From the NCBI RefSeq assembly GCF_005239225.2, contig NC_133288.1, forward strand, positions 21,768,169-21,832,168: a stretch of DNA of 64,000 bases, written 5' to 3'. Source of the stretch: Populus alba. Taxonomy: Eukaryota; Streptophyta; Magnoliopsida; Malpighiales; Salicaceae. This document shows, one piece after another, positions 1-11,449 of this stretch (position 1 is the stretch's first letter; every line of letters begins with the position of its first letter). The translations under genes and the position numbers were made by a program. The notes beneath the pieces were generated by a model. The model was given only the letters and a program-made list of their open reading frames with translations. It was not told where the DNA came from and did not search any database.

Positions 1-55
1 GTCGTTCACACTTTTACGTCTTACAAGATTCATAATTCCAACGACTTTTGCCACC

Positions 56-235
56 GAAATGTGATTGCATTATGTTTTAAAAATATTATTAAATATTTTT
101 TTAAAAAAAAAAATTTAATTTGTTTAAATTATTTTAATGTATTGATTTTAAAAATAATTTTTAAAAATTAAAAATAAATATTAACATATTTTTTTAAATA
201 AAATATATTTTAAAATATAACAGCAATCACATTTC
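56..235. mobile_element. 180-bp miniature inverted-repeat element
   Basis: Perfect 13-bp terminal inverted repeat GAAATGTGATTGC (56-68) / GCAATCACATTTC (223-235) around an AT-rich, non-coding interior with repeated ATTTTAAAAATAATTTTTAAA motifs like those in the other miniature elements here. The right flank continues taaacacac, resembling the longer GTGTTTGG ends. Confidence 0.65.
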
Positions 236-1878
236 TAAACACACAATTAACATAATTTAAAATTGATAATTACGTCTCGTGGGGTCTATAAAAACAGAAT
301 ATGCATGTATTAAATCAATAAATACACGCTACTTGATCGCTTTCTCTCTGAAAATCAGTCTTGTTATCGTCACCAACATTACAGCGCTCATAAAATACAT
401 GGCCTCCCTGAACTTGTTTCATCGAGTAGTTCAGAACTGTAAATGACAAACAAACTAATTATTACGCTATTTGTATGAACACGCTCGCATGAATTCAAAG
501 CAAATAAGTCATCTTGACTATATATCCATCTTAACCTAAACGATCATCTTTTTTTAAACTCTAAAAGTATACGTAACACAACTTCCAAGCTTTTATTTTT
601 TCAAGTATTGAAGAATCTCCTAATCATAATCCTAACATGGGATTTATTTGGTACATCCTGTTTAAATTCAACGTTATCAAGCTTTTAATTATATACATAG
701 AATAATTCAATGATTTTTTTATATATATTCAGTATTTTAAATTTTAGTTTACTAAACTGATTCTATCGATAATATCTCGATTATTATATAAAAAAACATT
801 CTCGAGCTTCCAATTAATTTATAGTTTGGAAAAAAAAAAACTTGATCCATGTTGTAAGTTTTTCTTCTTCTTTTTTTTTGAACATCATCGCATGCCTATA
901 AGCACACGCAGTCTCCAAGATTGCTGACCAGAACAGGCCAGCCGTGCATGACAGAGCCCCTAACCACTGTAACTTCCATGGACAAAACAACAAACGAGAA
1001 GGTTATGATTAAGAGGCATACCTCTTTAGGTCACTTTGAACAGGACGAGTCTGGATTCTGCATATACTAACTGAGAAAAAAAATATACAATGGACCAGCG
1101 GATCACTGTACATTCTTGACATCAAGCAATGGGTACGTTGCTGGTTTCGCCTCTCTTTCTCTTGGGATCTTACTCCCCAAAAACACAGCAAAGATTTTTT
1201 TTTTTTTTTTTTTTAATTTGCTAACTAGAGGTGGTTGTAACAGAGCTCAGAGTTTTGGCTCGAGCTTGCCATGGATGATGTGATGATTGTCCGTACATTT
1301 CTAAAAAGAATTTTCTTACATCATTTTTTAACCCTTCAACGACCAGATCTCCGACTAAAGTCTGTAAAGACAAAGAGTAGTTGCTGTAGTATTATTAAGA
1401 AAAACTTTGTTCTGTTTTCGACATCATTATAAATTTGTGATCATGTTGCTTTACTCATCAGTATCCTTTTTCTTTCTTTTTTTTGTTTCTTCTGGCTTGT
1501 AAATTGGGCTGGAAAACTAGGGTTAGTTTCCCTTGGACACACGTAAAAGAGGGTTAAAATTCCACCACTTATCTTTAGTCATAATGGGAAAGATCAATTA
1601 AAGTGAAAGACAGCCATTATAAAATGTTTACTTTATCAACTTTGTTTTCCTTGGCTCTTTATCAATAAAGGAATGCTAAAGTATGCATGATTAGTTGATT
1701 ACAATGTGCTCTAAATAGTACAATATCATGATATGTTACAAAATCAAGATTTAATTTGGTGATAATCTGGCCTGATTAAATATCCAAAAACGAGAAAAAT
1801 ATAAGATATTATTTGACTATTTTACTGAGATAAAAGATACAAAAAATGTTGGGACAAGGGGATGTCTCTCCTTTATAG

Positions 1879-2122
1879 TTTTAAAACCTGGTCTGGCATG
1901 ATAAATCGATCTGAGATTGTAACCGGGTCAAATTTTAAAAAAAAAATAGCTAAAGAAAAAACTCAGGGTGACTTGATTAATCTAATAATTCCAGTTAAAA
2001 AATTGGTTATAGTTCGTTAATTTTTTAAACTAAAATGATGTCGTTTTGATATTTTAAAAAAAAAAAAATTGATCTAGTCAAAACTTGGAAATGAAGATCT
2101 TGAATCAGACCGGGTTTAAAAA
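1879..2122. mobile_element. 244-bp inverted-repeat element with AACCTGGTCTG ends
   Basis: TTTTAAAACCTGGTCTG (1879-1895) and CAGACCGGGTTTAAAAA (2106-2122) form a 17-bp inverted repeat with two mismatches; an internal ACCGGGTCAAA lies at 1922. Related degenerate sequence with GACTCAA / AACCGGG-type words recurs near 12720-12960, 28920-29040 and 36930-37130. Confidence 0.5.
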
Positions 2123-3899
2123 TTATGCTCTCCTCTTTCTTTCTTTTTGGAAAATCATTATAGAAACATATATGTTTTTATCCTCTCAATCAAACACGTT
2201 TTGTTCTTTTACATATCAATCATTTCTATTCCATTCCACTAACTGGACACAAGTTAAAATAATGATTTCTTCACAAAGCATTGGTTGGATGGTTCATTAC
2301 TCAATTCTCAAGCATAGAAATGGTTATGAAAACATGCTTATTCCAATTTACTCCACACTAGGAGGTAATTTGAACCCATTAATGTTCCTTCTCTTCTTTC
2401 TGTGTATTTCTTTAAGTAAATTTTATTTTTCAAAAACACTACTTGAAATGTAAAAAGAAACAGGTAAGAAAAGGGCAACAAAACGAGAAATGAAGTGATA
2501 GCAGTGAAAGAAGCCTACGCTTGGTGCTAAAAAGGGAAAGTCTTCCTCGTCGGAGATAGGGTCCGTCAGGAAGAGCATGCTCGCTACAAGCCCTTTAATA
2601 TCCTTCATGTCACAAGGGGCCCTCGTTGAAACACATACTCTGCTACCTTGCATCATGCTTGGTTACCGTCAAATCACTATTACCTTAAAACACACACAAA
2701 AATAAATAAATAAATAATACCAAGCCCTCCTTAGATTATTATTTTTTTCATGGTCATGGTTTTGTTAAGGTAGGTTTTTTTTATATAAATCAATTTAAAT
2801 CTGTAATATAATATATTGCTCAGGCAACAAAATTTCTCACTTTCTTCTTTTTTCCTGAGTAAATATTCTGTCATCCCTGACCTCTCGCAGTAAAAAGGAA
2901 AATTCCATTCCTTATTATTATTTTTTTCTGGTGGCGTTAATAGCTCAACGTGGCACATTGTAGTGTCAACATGTAACATAAGACAACAAGAAGCTAATAT
3001 GATGATCATCATGACCAGCATATGGTCCTAACTGGGAAAAGGGGACGAAAAGTGATGATAGCCATGGAGGGAAGTGGAGGTGTGGGCTGGCTAGGAGAAG
3101 TACCGACGGCAGATCAGAATCCAAAGAGAAAAAAACTCTCCTCTGTGCTATAAAGGTGCACAGGAGATGGCGTGAAGGTGTGGCCTGTGGAGATGTGGCC
3201 CTGTGGGTCCTTGAATGGTATAATTTGGTTCCATTGCTTCTATTCCACCCTGTAAGAATTCTTCCGTGCCCGGAAAGCAAATTGATGTTGAAAATTCCCA
3301 CGAAGATATATATATAATATGGAATGTTAAATATGGGGCTCCATCTTACTCATCATTCTCGTCCACTACCGACTGCCCTTTTTGGATACAATGGAAGTCA
3401 GTATCACTGACCACTGATCTCATCTGGTCTAGTTCACACGAGGTGTAAAAAATAAAGGAATTTTTTTTACTTTAAATTAGTTCTTTTCTGTTTTTAAATT
3501 ATTTGAAATAATAATATTAAAAACTATTATTTTAATAAATTTTCAAAAAATAAAAACCTTGAAAACAAAAAATACCGAATTTTTCAAACAGCACTTTCAC
3601 TGTAGAGCTAGCTAGCGGTGGCTTTTCTCGCTTTGATGGTGGATTGTGTCTTTCCTTCCATTAAATTTAGCATCAATTGTCAGAGACCTTTAGGCCTAGT
3701 CATCCTAGCTACGCCAATGGACACTCTAATTCAAACAGATCGTCCTTGATAAATATGTGAGGAGAAAGATTATCTAGTTCAGAACATCTGGGCTCTTTTC
3801 TTTTCTCTTCGATCGAAATAGAAAAGAAAGAGGGGTAATTGCAGACCAATGACAGCTTTTAACAATATCGATCTCTCTCAATCACGAGAAATATATCGT

Positions 3900-4030
3900 A
3901 ATTAGTTATATTTTAAATTTATTTTATAAAAATTATAATTTTAAATTTTATAAATTCTAAAATTATTGAAAATTTATATAATTATTAATTTTAGAATATG
4001 TAAAATTAATCGGGAGAAGCATAAATCAAA
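3900..4030 (+). mobile_element. Decayed SINE relative
   Basis: The segment ATTATTAATTTTAGAATATG followed by TAAAATTAATCGGGAGAAGC and ATAAATC matches the body and 3' end seen in the other SINE relics here. No box A and no TSD is recognisable. Confidence 0.35.
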
Positions 4031-5835
4031 TATACATATTAAAAAATATATATAAATATATCAATCTCTCTCTTCAAAATCGTTTTGAAAAATGTTTCAC
4101 TTTTGATTTGCAAAATTAAAAGTTTTAATACTGTTTTACACCTTTTCACGTGACATGAACACGCGTTAAACTAGCGAAGTTATTTTCTGCATTGCATTGT
4201 GGTGTGGTTAGAAATGCTGGTATTATTATAATTTTAAAAATTCTTTAGTTGTTGTTGTTTAACCAGATTTTCATTTTAAATCTATTATAATGTTAGTCAC
4301 GTAATAAAATTTCCGTGTGCTTGCTACTTCCAACCTAAACAATCAAAACCTTTGTGTCTTAAAATATGTAGAATTCTCATATGATTTTTTACGTGCAAGG
4401 ATGTCGTAAAAACAACAACAATATTATTTATTTAAAAATAGCTCAACCAACAGTAGAGTCCTCTTTCACTTGAGATATCCCGAGCCTTTTTTATTTTAAT
4501 TAAAAAAAAACAGTATTTACTTCATCTCTACTTTCAATAGTGAGTTTGCAAATTAATGTCCGGTTATTAGCATGCTTGCATACTAGAAACAGGATTTAAC
4601 CCAAGTTTTTAAAAAAGGGAATTCAATCACCCACCAATCTACTTGCGTGGCGATGTTTAAACTATAGAACACAAATAGACAACCTTAGCCACTTGTAACT
4701 AATCCAGTCTGAGGGTCCCTGCCTTGTAAGGAGATGCTATCACTCTAGCTGGCAATGTGGAATTTTTCTTCGTAAATTGGTGTTTCATGAGGAACCATCT
4801 GTTTTCTTTCCTGTATCCTTTCTCTCTGCAGTTCGAATATATTTTAACAATTAACAAAACTTGCTTGACAGTTCGAAATTATTTTTTAAACCAGCATTTT
4901 GCCCAACTAGATACCCATTGAGTAAAAACATTTTCAATCGAGTCCCTCTGCTGTGTGTTAATATTTTTTCTGTGAAGATTCTAGAAGCTCTCGTTTCATG
5001 CAGTGATAAAAAAATATTAGGGTTTAATTGATAATTAGTACATGTATAATCGAGGATTAATCCGATTTTTTTTTTTCTTGTGCGTGTGTGTGTGGTTATT
5101 GTCAAGTGTGCATTGATATCGGTGCCGAATTATCCAATCCATTATGATAGCTCCATTCAAATTATTAAAGACTTGATTACAGAGTATTAACAGGGGTAAA
5201 GTTATGCAAAATTCATATGATTTATGACTATAATATGATGGGAATAAGGATATTAACACTTGACGACATGTTCTTTAAAATAGGAGCACCAATAATTAAA
5301 ATTAGTGTTGCCGGAAAATGACATAGCGTCTAATACCTAATACGGCCTGTAGCTAGCAAGGGTGGGCCAGATTAGCGACAGCCATACGGGCATGATAAGA
5401 CTAAACCTGTTCATAAGTACGCAAAACTCAGGTATGTGAGTGAAAAATTGTCTTTCAGTTTCTAAAATGAAGAAAGTTGGCAAAATCATTATCGGATGAT
5501 TTTGATGATTAGTGTGTTAATGCCTATTCAAACAGGTTGTTAGCTTGTAATCTCTGCGCCATGGCTTGAGGTGAAGGTCCATTGGTAGAGGATAGGATTT
5601 TCGACAACAACGCACAACCAGTGATAAAAAGCTAATCTTCATACCATACTAAGCTAGGCCATTGTTTCGCGAGCTTGAGGTATCAAACACAGAGTCCAGA
5701 TCAATTCTTGTTTGTGTGGAAGAAAAGGCCAAATGAGATAGGGAAATATCACTGCACGCAGGAGATAATTGCATAAAAAATGTAATCGGGACGCCATTTC
5801 ACAGTTTATCTTTTACAGCAAATGGTTTGCGATTT

Positions 5836-5935
5836 CTTGGCCTTGGCTCAAGTGGTTAGGTTTCTTTCTAATACCTAAAAAATGCAAGTTGTTACTAAAA
5901 GATCTGGGTGTGGGAGGTTAGGTTCGCTTAATATA
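5836..5935 (+). mobile_element. Possible tRNA-derived SINE head
   Basis: CTTGGCTCAAGTGGTTAGG is a good box A, and GGTTAGGTTCGCTTA about 70 nt later is a weak box B. The spacing is longer than in a tRNA but acceptable for a SINE. No poly(A) or TSD was found. Confidence 0.3.
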
Positions 5936-6140
5936 TAATCTGGGAAAGGATTTAAGCTATGTTGACGTTGTTGTTATTATAATTATATAACTCAATCTAA
6001 TTTAAGATTCGGGATTGTGGGTTAATTTGTATGTTAGTGGGTTAAATCAAGTTTATGTTTTTTTTTTAATATTCAAAATGACATTGTTATTATAAAAATA
6101 ATAGTTGAATTTCTAGATTAAAGGTTACCGATCAGCTTTA

Positions 6141-6354
6141 TTTGGGAGTGTAATTACAACTGCTTTTTAAAGTATTTTTTATATTGAAATACATCAAAAA
6201 TGATATTTTTTATATAAAAAAAATTATTTTTAAAATTAGCACATCAAAACAATCTAAAATATATATAAAATATATTTTTTTATAAAAAAAATAATTTTAA
6301 ATTTTTTAAAAAAATACGAACACAATCATATTTTCAATCGCTCATTGCCAAATC
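6141..6354. mobile_element. Miniature element, decayed
   Basis: TTTGGGAGTGTAATTACAAC at the left and ATCGCTCATTGCCAAAT at the right, AT-rich interior with ATACATCAAAAATGATAT. Family membership is inferred from the ends and interior motifs. Confidence 0.45.
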
Positions 6355-6394
6355 AAGTCTTGTAAGTGTGCCTTTTGCTATAATTTTAGTTTTT

Positions 6395-6480
6395 AATAGG
6401 GTTCTAAACTATGGGTGCAGAGAAGCATTTCATGTGTAATAGGGTTCTAAACTATGGTTGCAGAGAAGCATTTCATGTGT
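6395..6480 (+). repeat. 43-bp tandem duplication
   Basis: Two adjacent 43-bp copies (6395-6437 and 6438-6480) beginning AATAGGGTTCTAAACTATGG and differing at one base. Confidence 0.95.
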
Positions 6481-7128
6481 ATATTGTTAAAATCCTCTTA
6501 TATAAATCATAGTCAAATGTTTTAAATTTTGTTTTATAACTTCTAGTTTTAGTCTAGAAACTTTGGTAATTACATTGCCTTTAGAGAGAGAGCCTAATTC
6601 ATAAACCTAAACAAAAGTATTTTTAAGGTTTGTCCCCAAATAAAAGCAGGGGATATAGAAGGTTTTATGAAAATTGTGGTGTCTAGAATGGTAAGCCGGG
6701 TTTTAATTAGGATATTTGGGTACAAACATGAATTGTTTTTTGTTTACATGTTGGGTTTCTCTGGGCCTTTTGAGCAGAAGGCTTGATTACATTGTTTGTC
6801 CTTAGCGGCAGGTGAAGGCTTCTTCTTCTTCATCTTCTCCTGCCGACGCTTGTCTGTTTCGATAACTAGGGACATAGGTTTTATGAAACGTGGTCGCTCT
6901 CTTTCGAGTGTTTTGTCTAGTGGTCCCTGCTTGGTGTAAAGGCTAACACAGCAGAACTCGGCTTTTAACTGCCCTTGGATTCTGTTCCCTCGGACCGTCA
7001 GTTGGATACCGTGCTACCGATTTTTTTAAAATGTTTTTTTATTAGAAATATTTGAAAAAATTTTATTTTTTATTTTTTAAAATTTATTTTTAACTTTAAA
7101 ATATTAAAAAAAATTTAAAATAATTATT

Positions 7129-7162
<34 letters not shown>

Positions 7163-7524
7163 AAAACACGAGAATAAACAAGCTTTTAGCATCGTCTGTT
7201 TGAGATGGTTCTGGCTGCCTTTTACGGCCATTGTCATCCTCGACGCGCCACTCGCTGGTCAGGTCATGGATATTTGACGGGGTTTTGTTATCTTATATTC
7301 ACAAATTATATAACAAGAATCTCATCTAATTTTATAAAATGCAATAAATTAAAAGGTTTTATAATTAATATTCTACGACTACTAGGTGGGGTAGTCATGC
7401 CAGCGATGCCTACGAGGCTAGTGTTCGCACACACAAGTAGGATTCACTAGTAGGCGTGGCAGTGTGGGTTCTGGGACCTGGGTAATATTAAACTCAGGGT
7501 AACATAAAACTCGGATGAGAATAA

Positions 7525-7743
7525 GGGCTTGTTTATACGTATTAAAAGTATTTTTTAAAAAATTTATAAATTTATAAATTTTTTTATTAAATTTAAATTA
7601 ATATATTTTTAATTTTTTTAAATTATTTTAATATGTTATTGTCAAAAATAATTTTTAAAAAATAAAAAATATATTTTTAATATACATTTTAACACAAAAT
7701 TTTATTTAAAAATCAATTGCAATGACACCATCAAATAAACTCG
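7525..7743. mobile_element. Miniature element, decayed
   Basis: GGGCTTGTTTAT (preceded by TAA) at the left and ATCAAATAAACTC at the right, with the interior motif TTATTTTAATATGTTATTGT. No matching right-hand TAA. Confidence 0.45.
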
Positions 7744-8849
7744 TGACAATTTTGTTTTTGGTTCGAATTTTAATTAAAATACAATAAAAAAATATTTATT
7801 TAATATTTATTTTAATCCCACTATATCTTTGTTTGTATTATTAAATATTAAGGATGGTAATTCCATCTTAACTCTTTATATTTATTTGAAGCAACCATGA
7901 TAAATGGATTTTTTTTGTAGTTATTTTATTTTATGTATAATAGAAGTAATACGAGCTTAACTGGATATATTATTTTATTTTATATTGAACAATAAATAAT
8001 ATTTAGATGGATTGTATTTAAGATTTGATGATTAGAATGTAAATATTTAAATTTATGATTAATTAGTTAATAAATGAAGGAGGAGGGGGGCAGGGACAGG
8101 GACAGAGACTGGGAGAGTTAGAACTCTTCTGTACTGTCGAGGTTAGAAAAGCTTTCTCAATTCTCAGGTCCGTTCTCGACATCGAACTATCTTTTCTTGA
8201 ATCTGCCACCAAAAACGACGCCATAACGCTAGAATCACACCATCCAAAGGATTGAAGCTACTGATGGTCGACATTTCTGCACACTAAAAATAAAATCATG
8301 CCCCTTTAAATTTTCTAGACGAGTTTCTCAAGGTGTATGATAATTTGTTTTACCAATAAAGCATGTCAAGTTCACCTTTTTTTTATAAATAATATCATTG
8401 TGTTGGCAATTAAGGTGAAGAGGCACTGTTCTTCACCACGTCACATTGTTGAAAACTTGCCATTTAAGGCATTCGACATCTCAAATAGCATTGTCCTTTG
8501 CGTGTTCAAGCAGGTTCCCGTGAAAGAAGATGTGGCCAGATTCATAGCATGATTCCTTCTGCTGTCGAAATCTGTTAAATCGATCCTTGTAATTTAATTT
8601 TGGATACAACAATCCTCGCATTTTCGACTTTTAGCCATACATGGTCACTCGTTCATCTCATGCTGAATATATCCCTCCTACATGTTGTAACGTGTACATG
8701 TACGTGGGGGTGAAGGGATCGATCCAATGCGAAAACCAACCACGAATTAAAGTTTGAAGAATGAATTACCAATTAATCAATTTTGAAAACCTCAAGGGAC
8801 AAGAGGATGAAGGCAAAGCATTAGAGGTATCCTTTTCATTTATTTATTT

Positions 8850-8975
8850 TATCGTATTCGAGTTAGTTTGTGTGTATCTCGATTAATTTTATAAATTCCT
8901 AAAATTAATAACCATGTAAACCTCCAACAACTCTAAAAGTTTGTAGAACTCGAATTAATGACCTATATGAATCAA
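8850..8975 (-). mobile_element. Decayed SINE relative
   Basis: Read on the minus strand: an ACTCGAATT... head remnant near 8950, then TTACATGGTTATTAATTTTA, then AATTAATCGAGATACACACA AACTAACTC, colinear with the other relics. The shared 3' segment corresponds to the GATTAGTCG-GGTGCGCG end of the intact SINE. Confidence 0.45.
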
Positions 8976-10684
8976 ATCCAAAACCTAACAAGTTAAATTA
9001 AATTCTATACTTGTTCTAGCATATCAATTCACTACCCTGATAATTTACAGCTCAACTCGAGTCAAATTTAATTTTAAATTGTTTTTATATTAACCTAGCT
9101 AAACACATTTAAGTTAATATAGTGAAATGTTTTTAACAAAAATATTATTCTTTTATAAAAATCACAATGGTATTCTATTACGTGTGTTTGTAACTATAGT
9201 GTAGACTGTAGAGTATTTTTTAAAATAGTTTTTTTATTTAAAATATATTAAAATAAATTTTTTTAGAATTTTAAATTTTTAATATTAATGCATTAAAATT
9301 ATAAAAAATAAAAAAATATATAATTTAATATTTTTTTAATAAAAATTATATATTTAAAAAATATTAAAAAACAGTTTCAAAGTAACTCCGGAACACTCAT
9401 GTGATCTTTGTGGCTGAGAGAATAAAAAAACATTACGGTGTCCTAGCACGTTAAAGAATCTAGTGTTGCAAATATCGCGGTTGTAATTCGTCAGGCTGTC
9501 TAATCTTGATGATCTGGTGTCTTGTGATTGGCCTGTACGAATTTATTTTCCAGCTCATCTGTAGCAGTGAAAAGGACAATTAAATTAGTAATTCATCGTC
9601 CATCGTCACGCCTTTGCCGCCAATTGAAGCCGAGAATCAACAGTGTTGGCCAGTCACAGTCGTTTCTTTTTTCTTTATATATATATATATATATATAAAG
9701 GAATTGAGAAGGTAAGAAAGGGAGTCGATCCACCGTCAAATTAAAAAATCAGAGAGGAGCAGTGGCTGGCAACTGAAGCAATGGTCAGGTCGAGGGCACA
9801 GAGTCTTGACTTTGGGAACCTAGGAGTTTTCAAGAGACTGTGTACACATCTCATCAAACAGTTGTTGTACTGTACAGCAGTTGTATCTATATGCTTTGAT
9901 GCTTTTAATGGATGCTGCGCCACAGCACCATGCACTGGCATCAAACAAATGAAATTTGCTTTTTAAGTGTGTATTTAATAACATGTTTGAAGATAATTTG
10001 TATCTGAAAAAAAAATATCAAATTCCCATCGAAATCATTGAAATTTATTAAAAAAATAATTTCAATAATTTTTTAATCTTAGACATTGCAAAACAAAAGT
10101 ATGTAGGAATATATTATACCACTGAAACAAATATATTTAATTTATTATTATAAAATCATGATAAATAAAATATCTCCAACAAAAACCTATATTTTATACA
10201 TGTTTAAAATTATAAATATATAAAAATATAACTAATGATAAACATGTTTTTAATATAAAAAATAATAATAAAATTTTAACAGACAAGTATAAATCAAATT
10301 TGTAATTGATATTAATTTAAGGTTTGAAATTAAAAAATCATAAATAGTTAAAATCAATACTAAGTAATTATTTAAGTTTAAGTTTCTCCTAATTAAGAAT
10401 AATATCAATTAAAATAAATAAAAATGAAAGTGTAAATTCTATCATAATTAATTAAGCGACTAAATAGTCAAGGGCAGCACATAAAAGAGAAGAAGAAAAA
10501 ATATTCTCCAATAAATTTTAACTGCGTTATGCATTTGATGAATTCTAGTGATAGAGAATGAAAAGAAAAAAAAAAAAGGAAGCAATTTTTCCGTGTACTT
10601 TTGAGGTTGGCCGAATTTGGAGGTTTGGTGGGTGAGTGTATTAATTAAAAGATGCAATAGTACAGTTAAAAAAATTAATAGAAC

Positions 10685-10815
10685 TAGTCAGATTTTGAAT
10701 TTATTTTATAAATATCATCGGTTCGAATCTTATAAATATTAAAATCACTAAAAATTTATATGGTTATTAACTTTAAAGTTCATAAAATTAGTCAAAGTAT
10801 GCAAAAGTTAGTTTA
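10685..10815 (+). mobile_element. Decayed SINE relative
   Basis: Contains a box B-like CGGTTCGAATC near 10710. Its end (AAAATTAGTCAAAGTATGCA then AAAGTTAGTTTAGAC) aligns with the 3' end of the SINE at 49632-49822 (GATTAGTCGTGGTGCGCGTAAA...), mostly through C-to-T and G-to-A changes. Confidence 0.5.
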
Positions 10816-11243
10816 GACAACTACATTAACAAAAAAAAAATAATTAAAATTGTACTTGATTAATATTTTAATATAGAAAGGACTTATAAAAGAAAAACAC
10901 GAAGACATATTTGGTTAGAAAAAAAAAAAACATAATAATTTAAAAATAAATTTATGTCATTTTAAAATAATTAAAACATACATTGAAATATGTTTTTCCT
11001 ATCTTTATTTTTCCATCTCAAAATAGTAATCAGACACTGCCTAATTGTATTAGACATTGCATTCGTGTATTCACCGTGAACCCTTCTTTATCAGGAAAAA
11101 TAAAAAGCCGTGAGAAGAAAAGGTTTTGACAAAGTCACAAAGACAAATAATTCTGCCCCCTGCATTTATTGCTTTCAGCATCCAGAAAAGATTGCTGGGT
11201 TACCGAAGGAGACCTCCGAGGCTGACTGATAACAAATTTGATA

Positions 11244-11449
11244 CACTGTTTGGCATTTTGTTTGTATTTGTATTTCATTAAATTTTATTTTTTTTTATTA
11301 AAATTAAGTGCGGTTTATATTTTTTGAATCGTTTTGATGTGCTGATTTTAAAAATAATTTTTTAAAAAATAAAAAAATATCATTTACATGTATTTCAACA
11401 CGAAAAGCTATTTGAAAAGCAACCACTATCACACTGCCAAACACACTTT
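11244..11449. mobile_element. Miniature element, same family, ~206 bp
   Basis: CACTGTTTGGCATTTTG at the left and CACTGCCAAACACACTT at the right, with interior ATCGTTTTGATGTGCTGATT and GAAAAGCTATTTGAAAAGCA. No clear target duplication. Confidence 0.65.
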
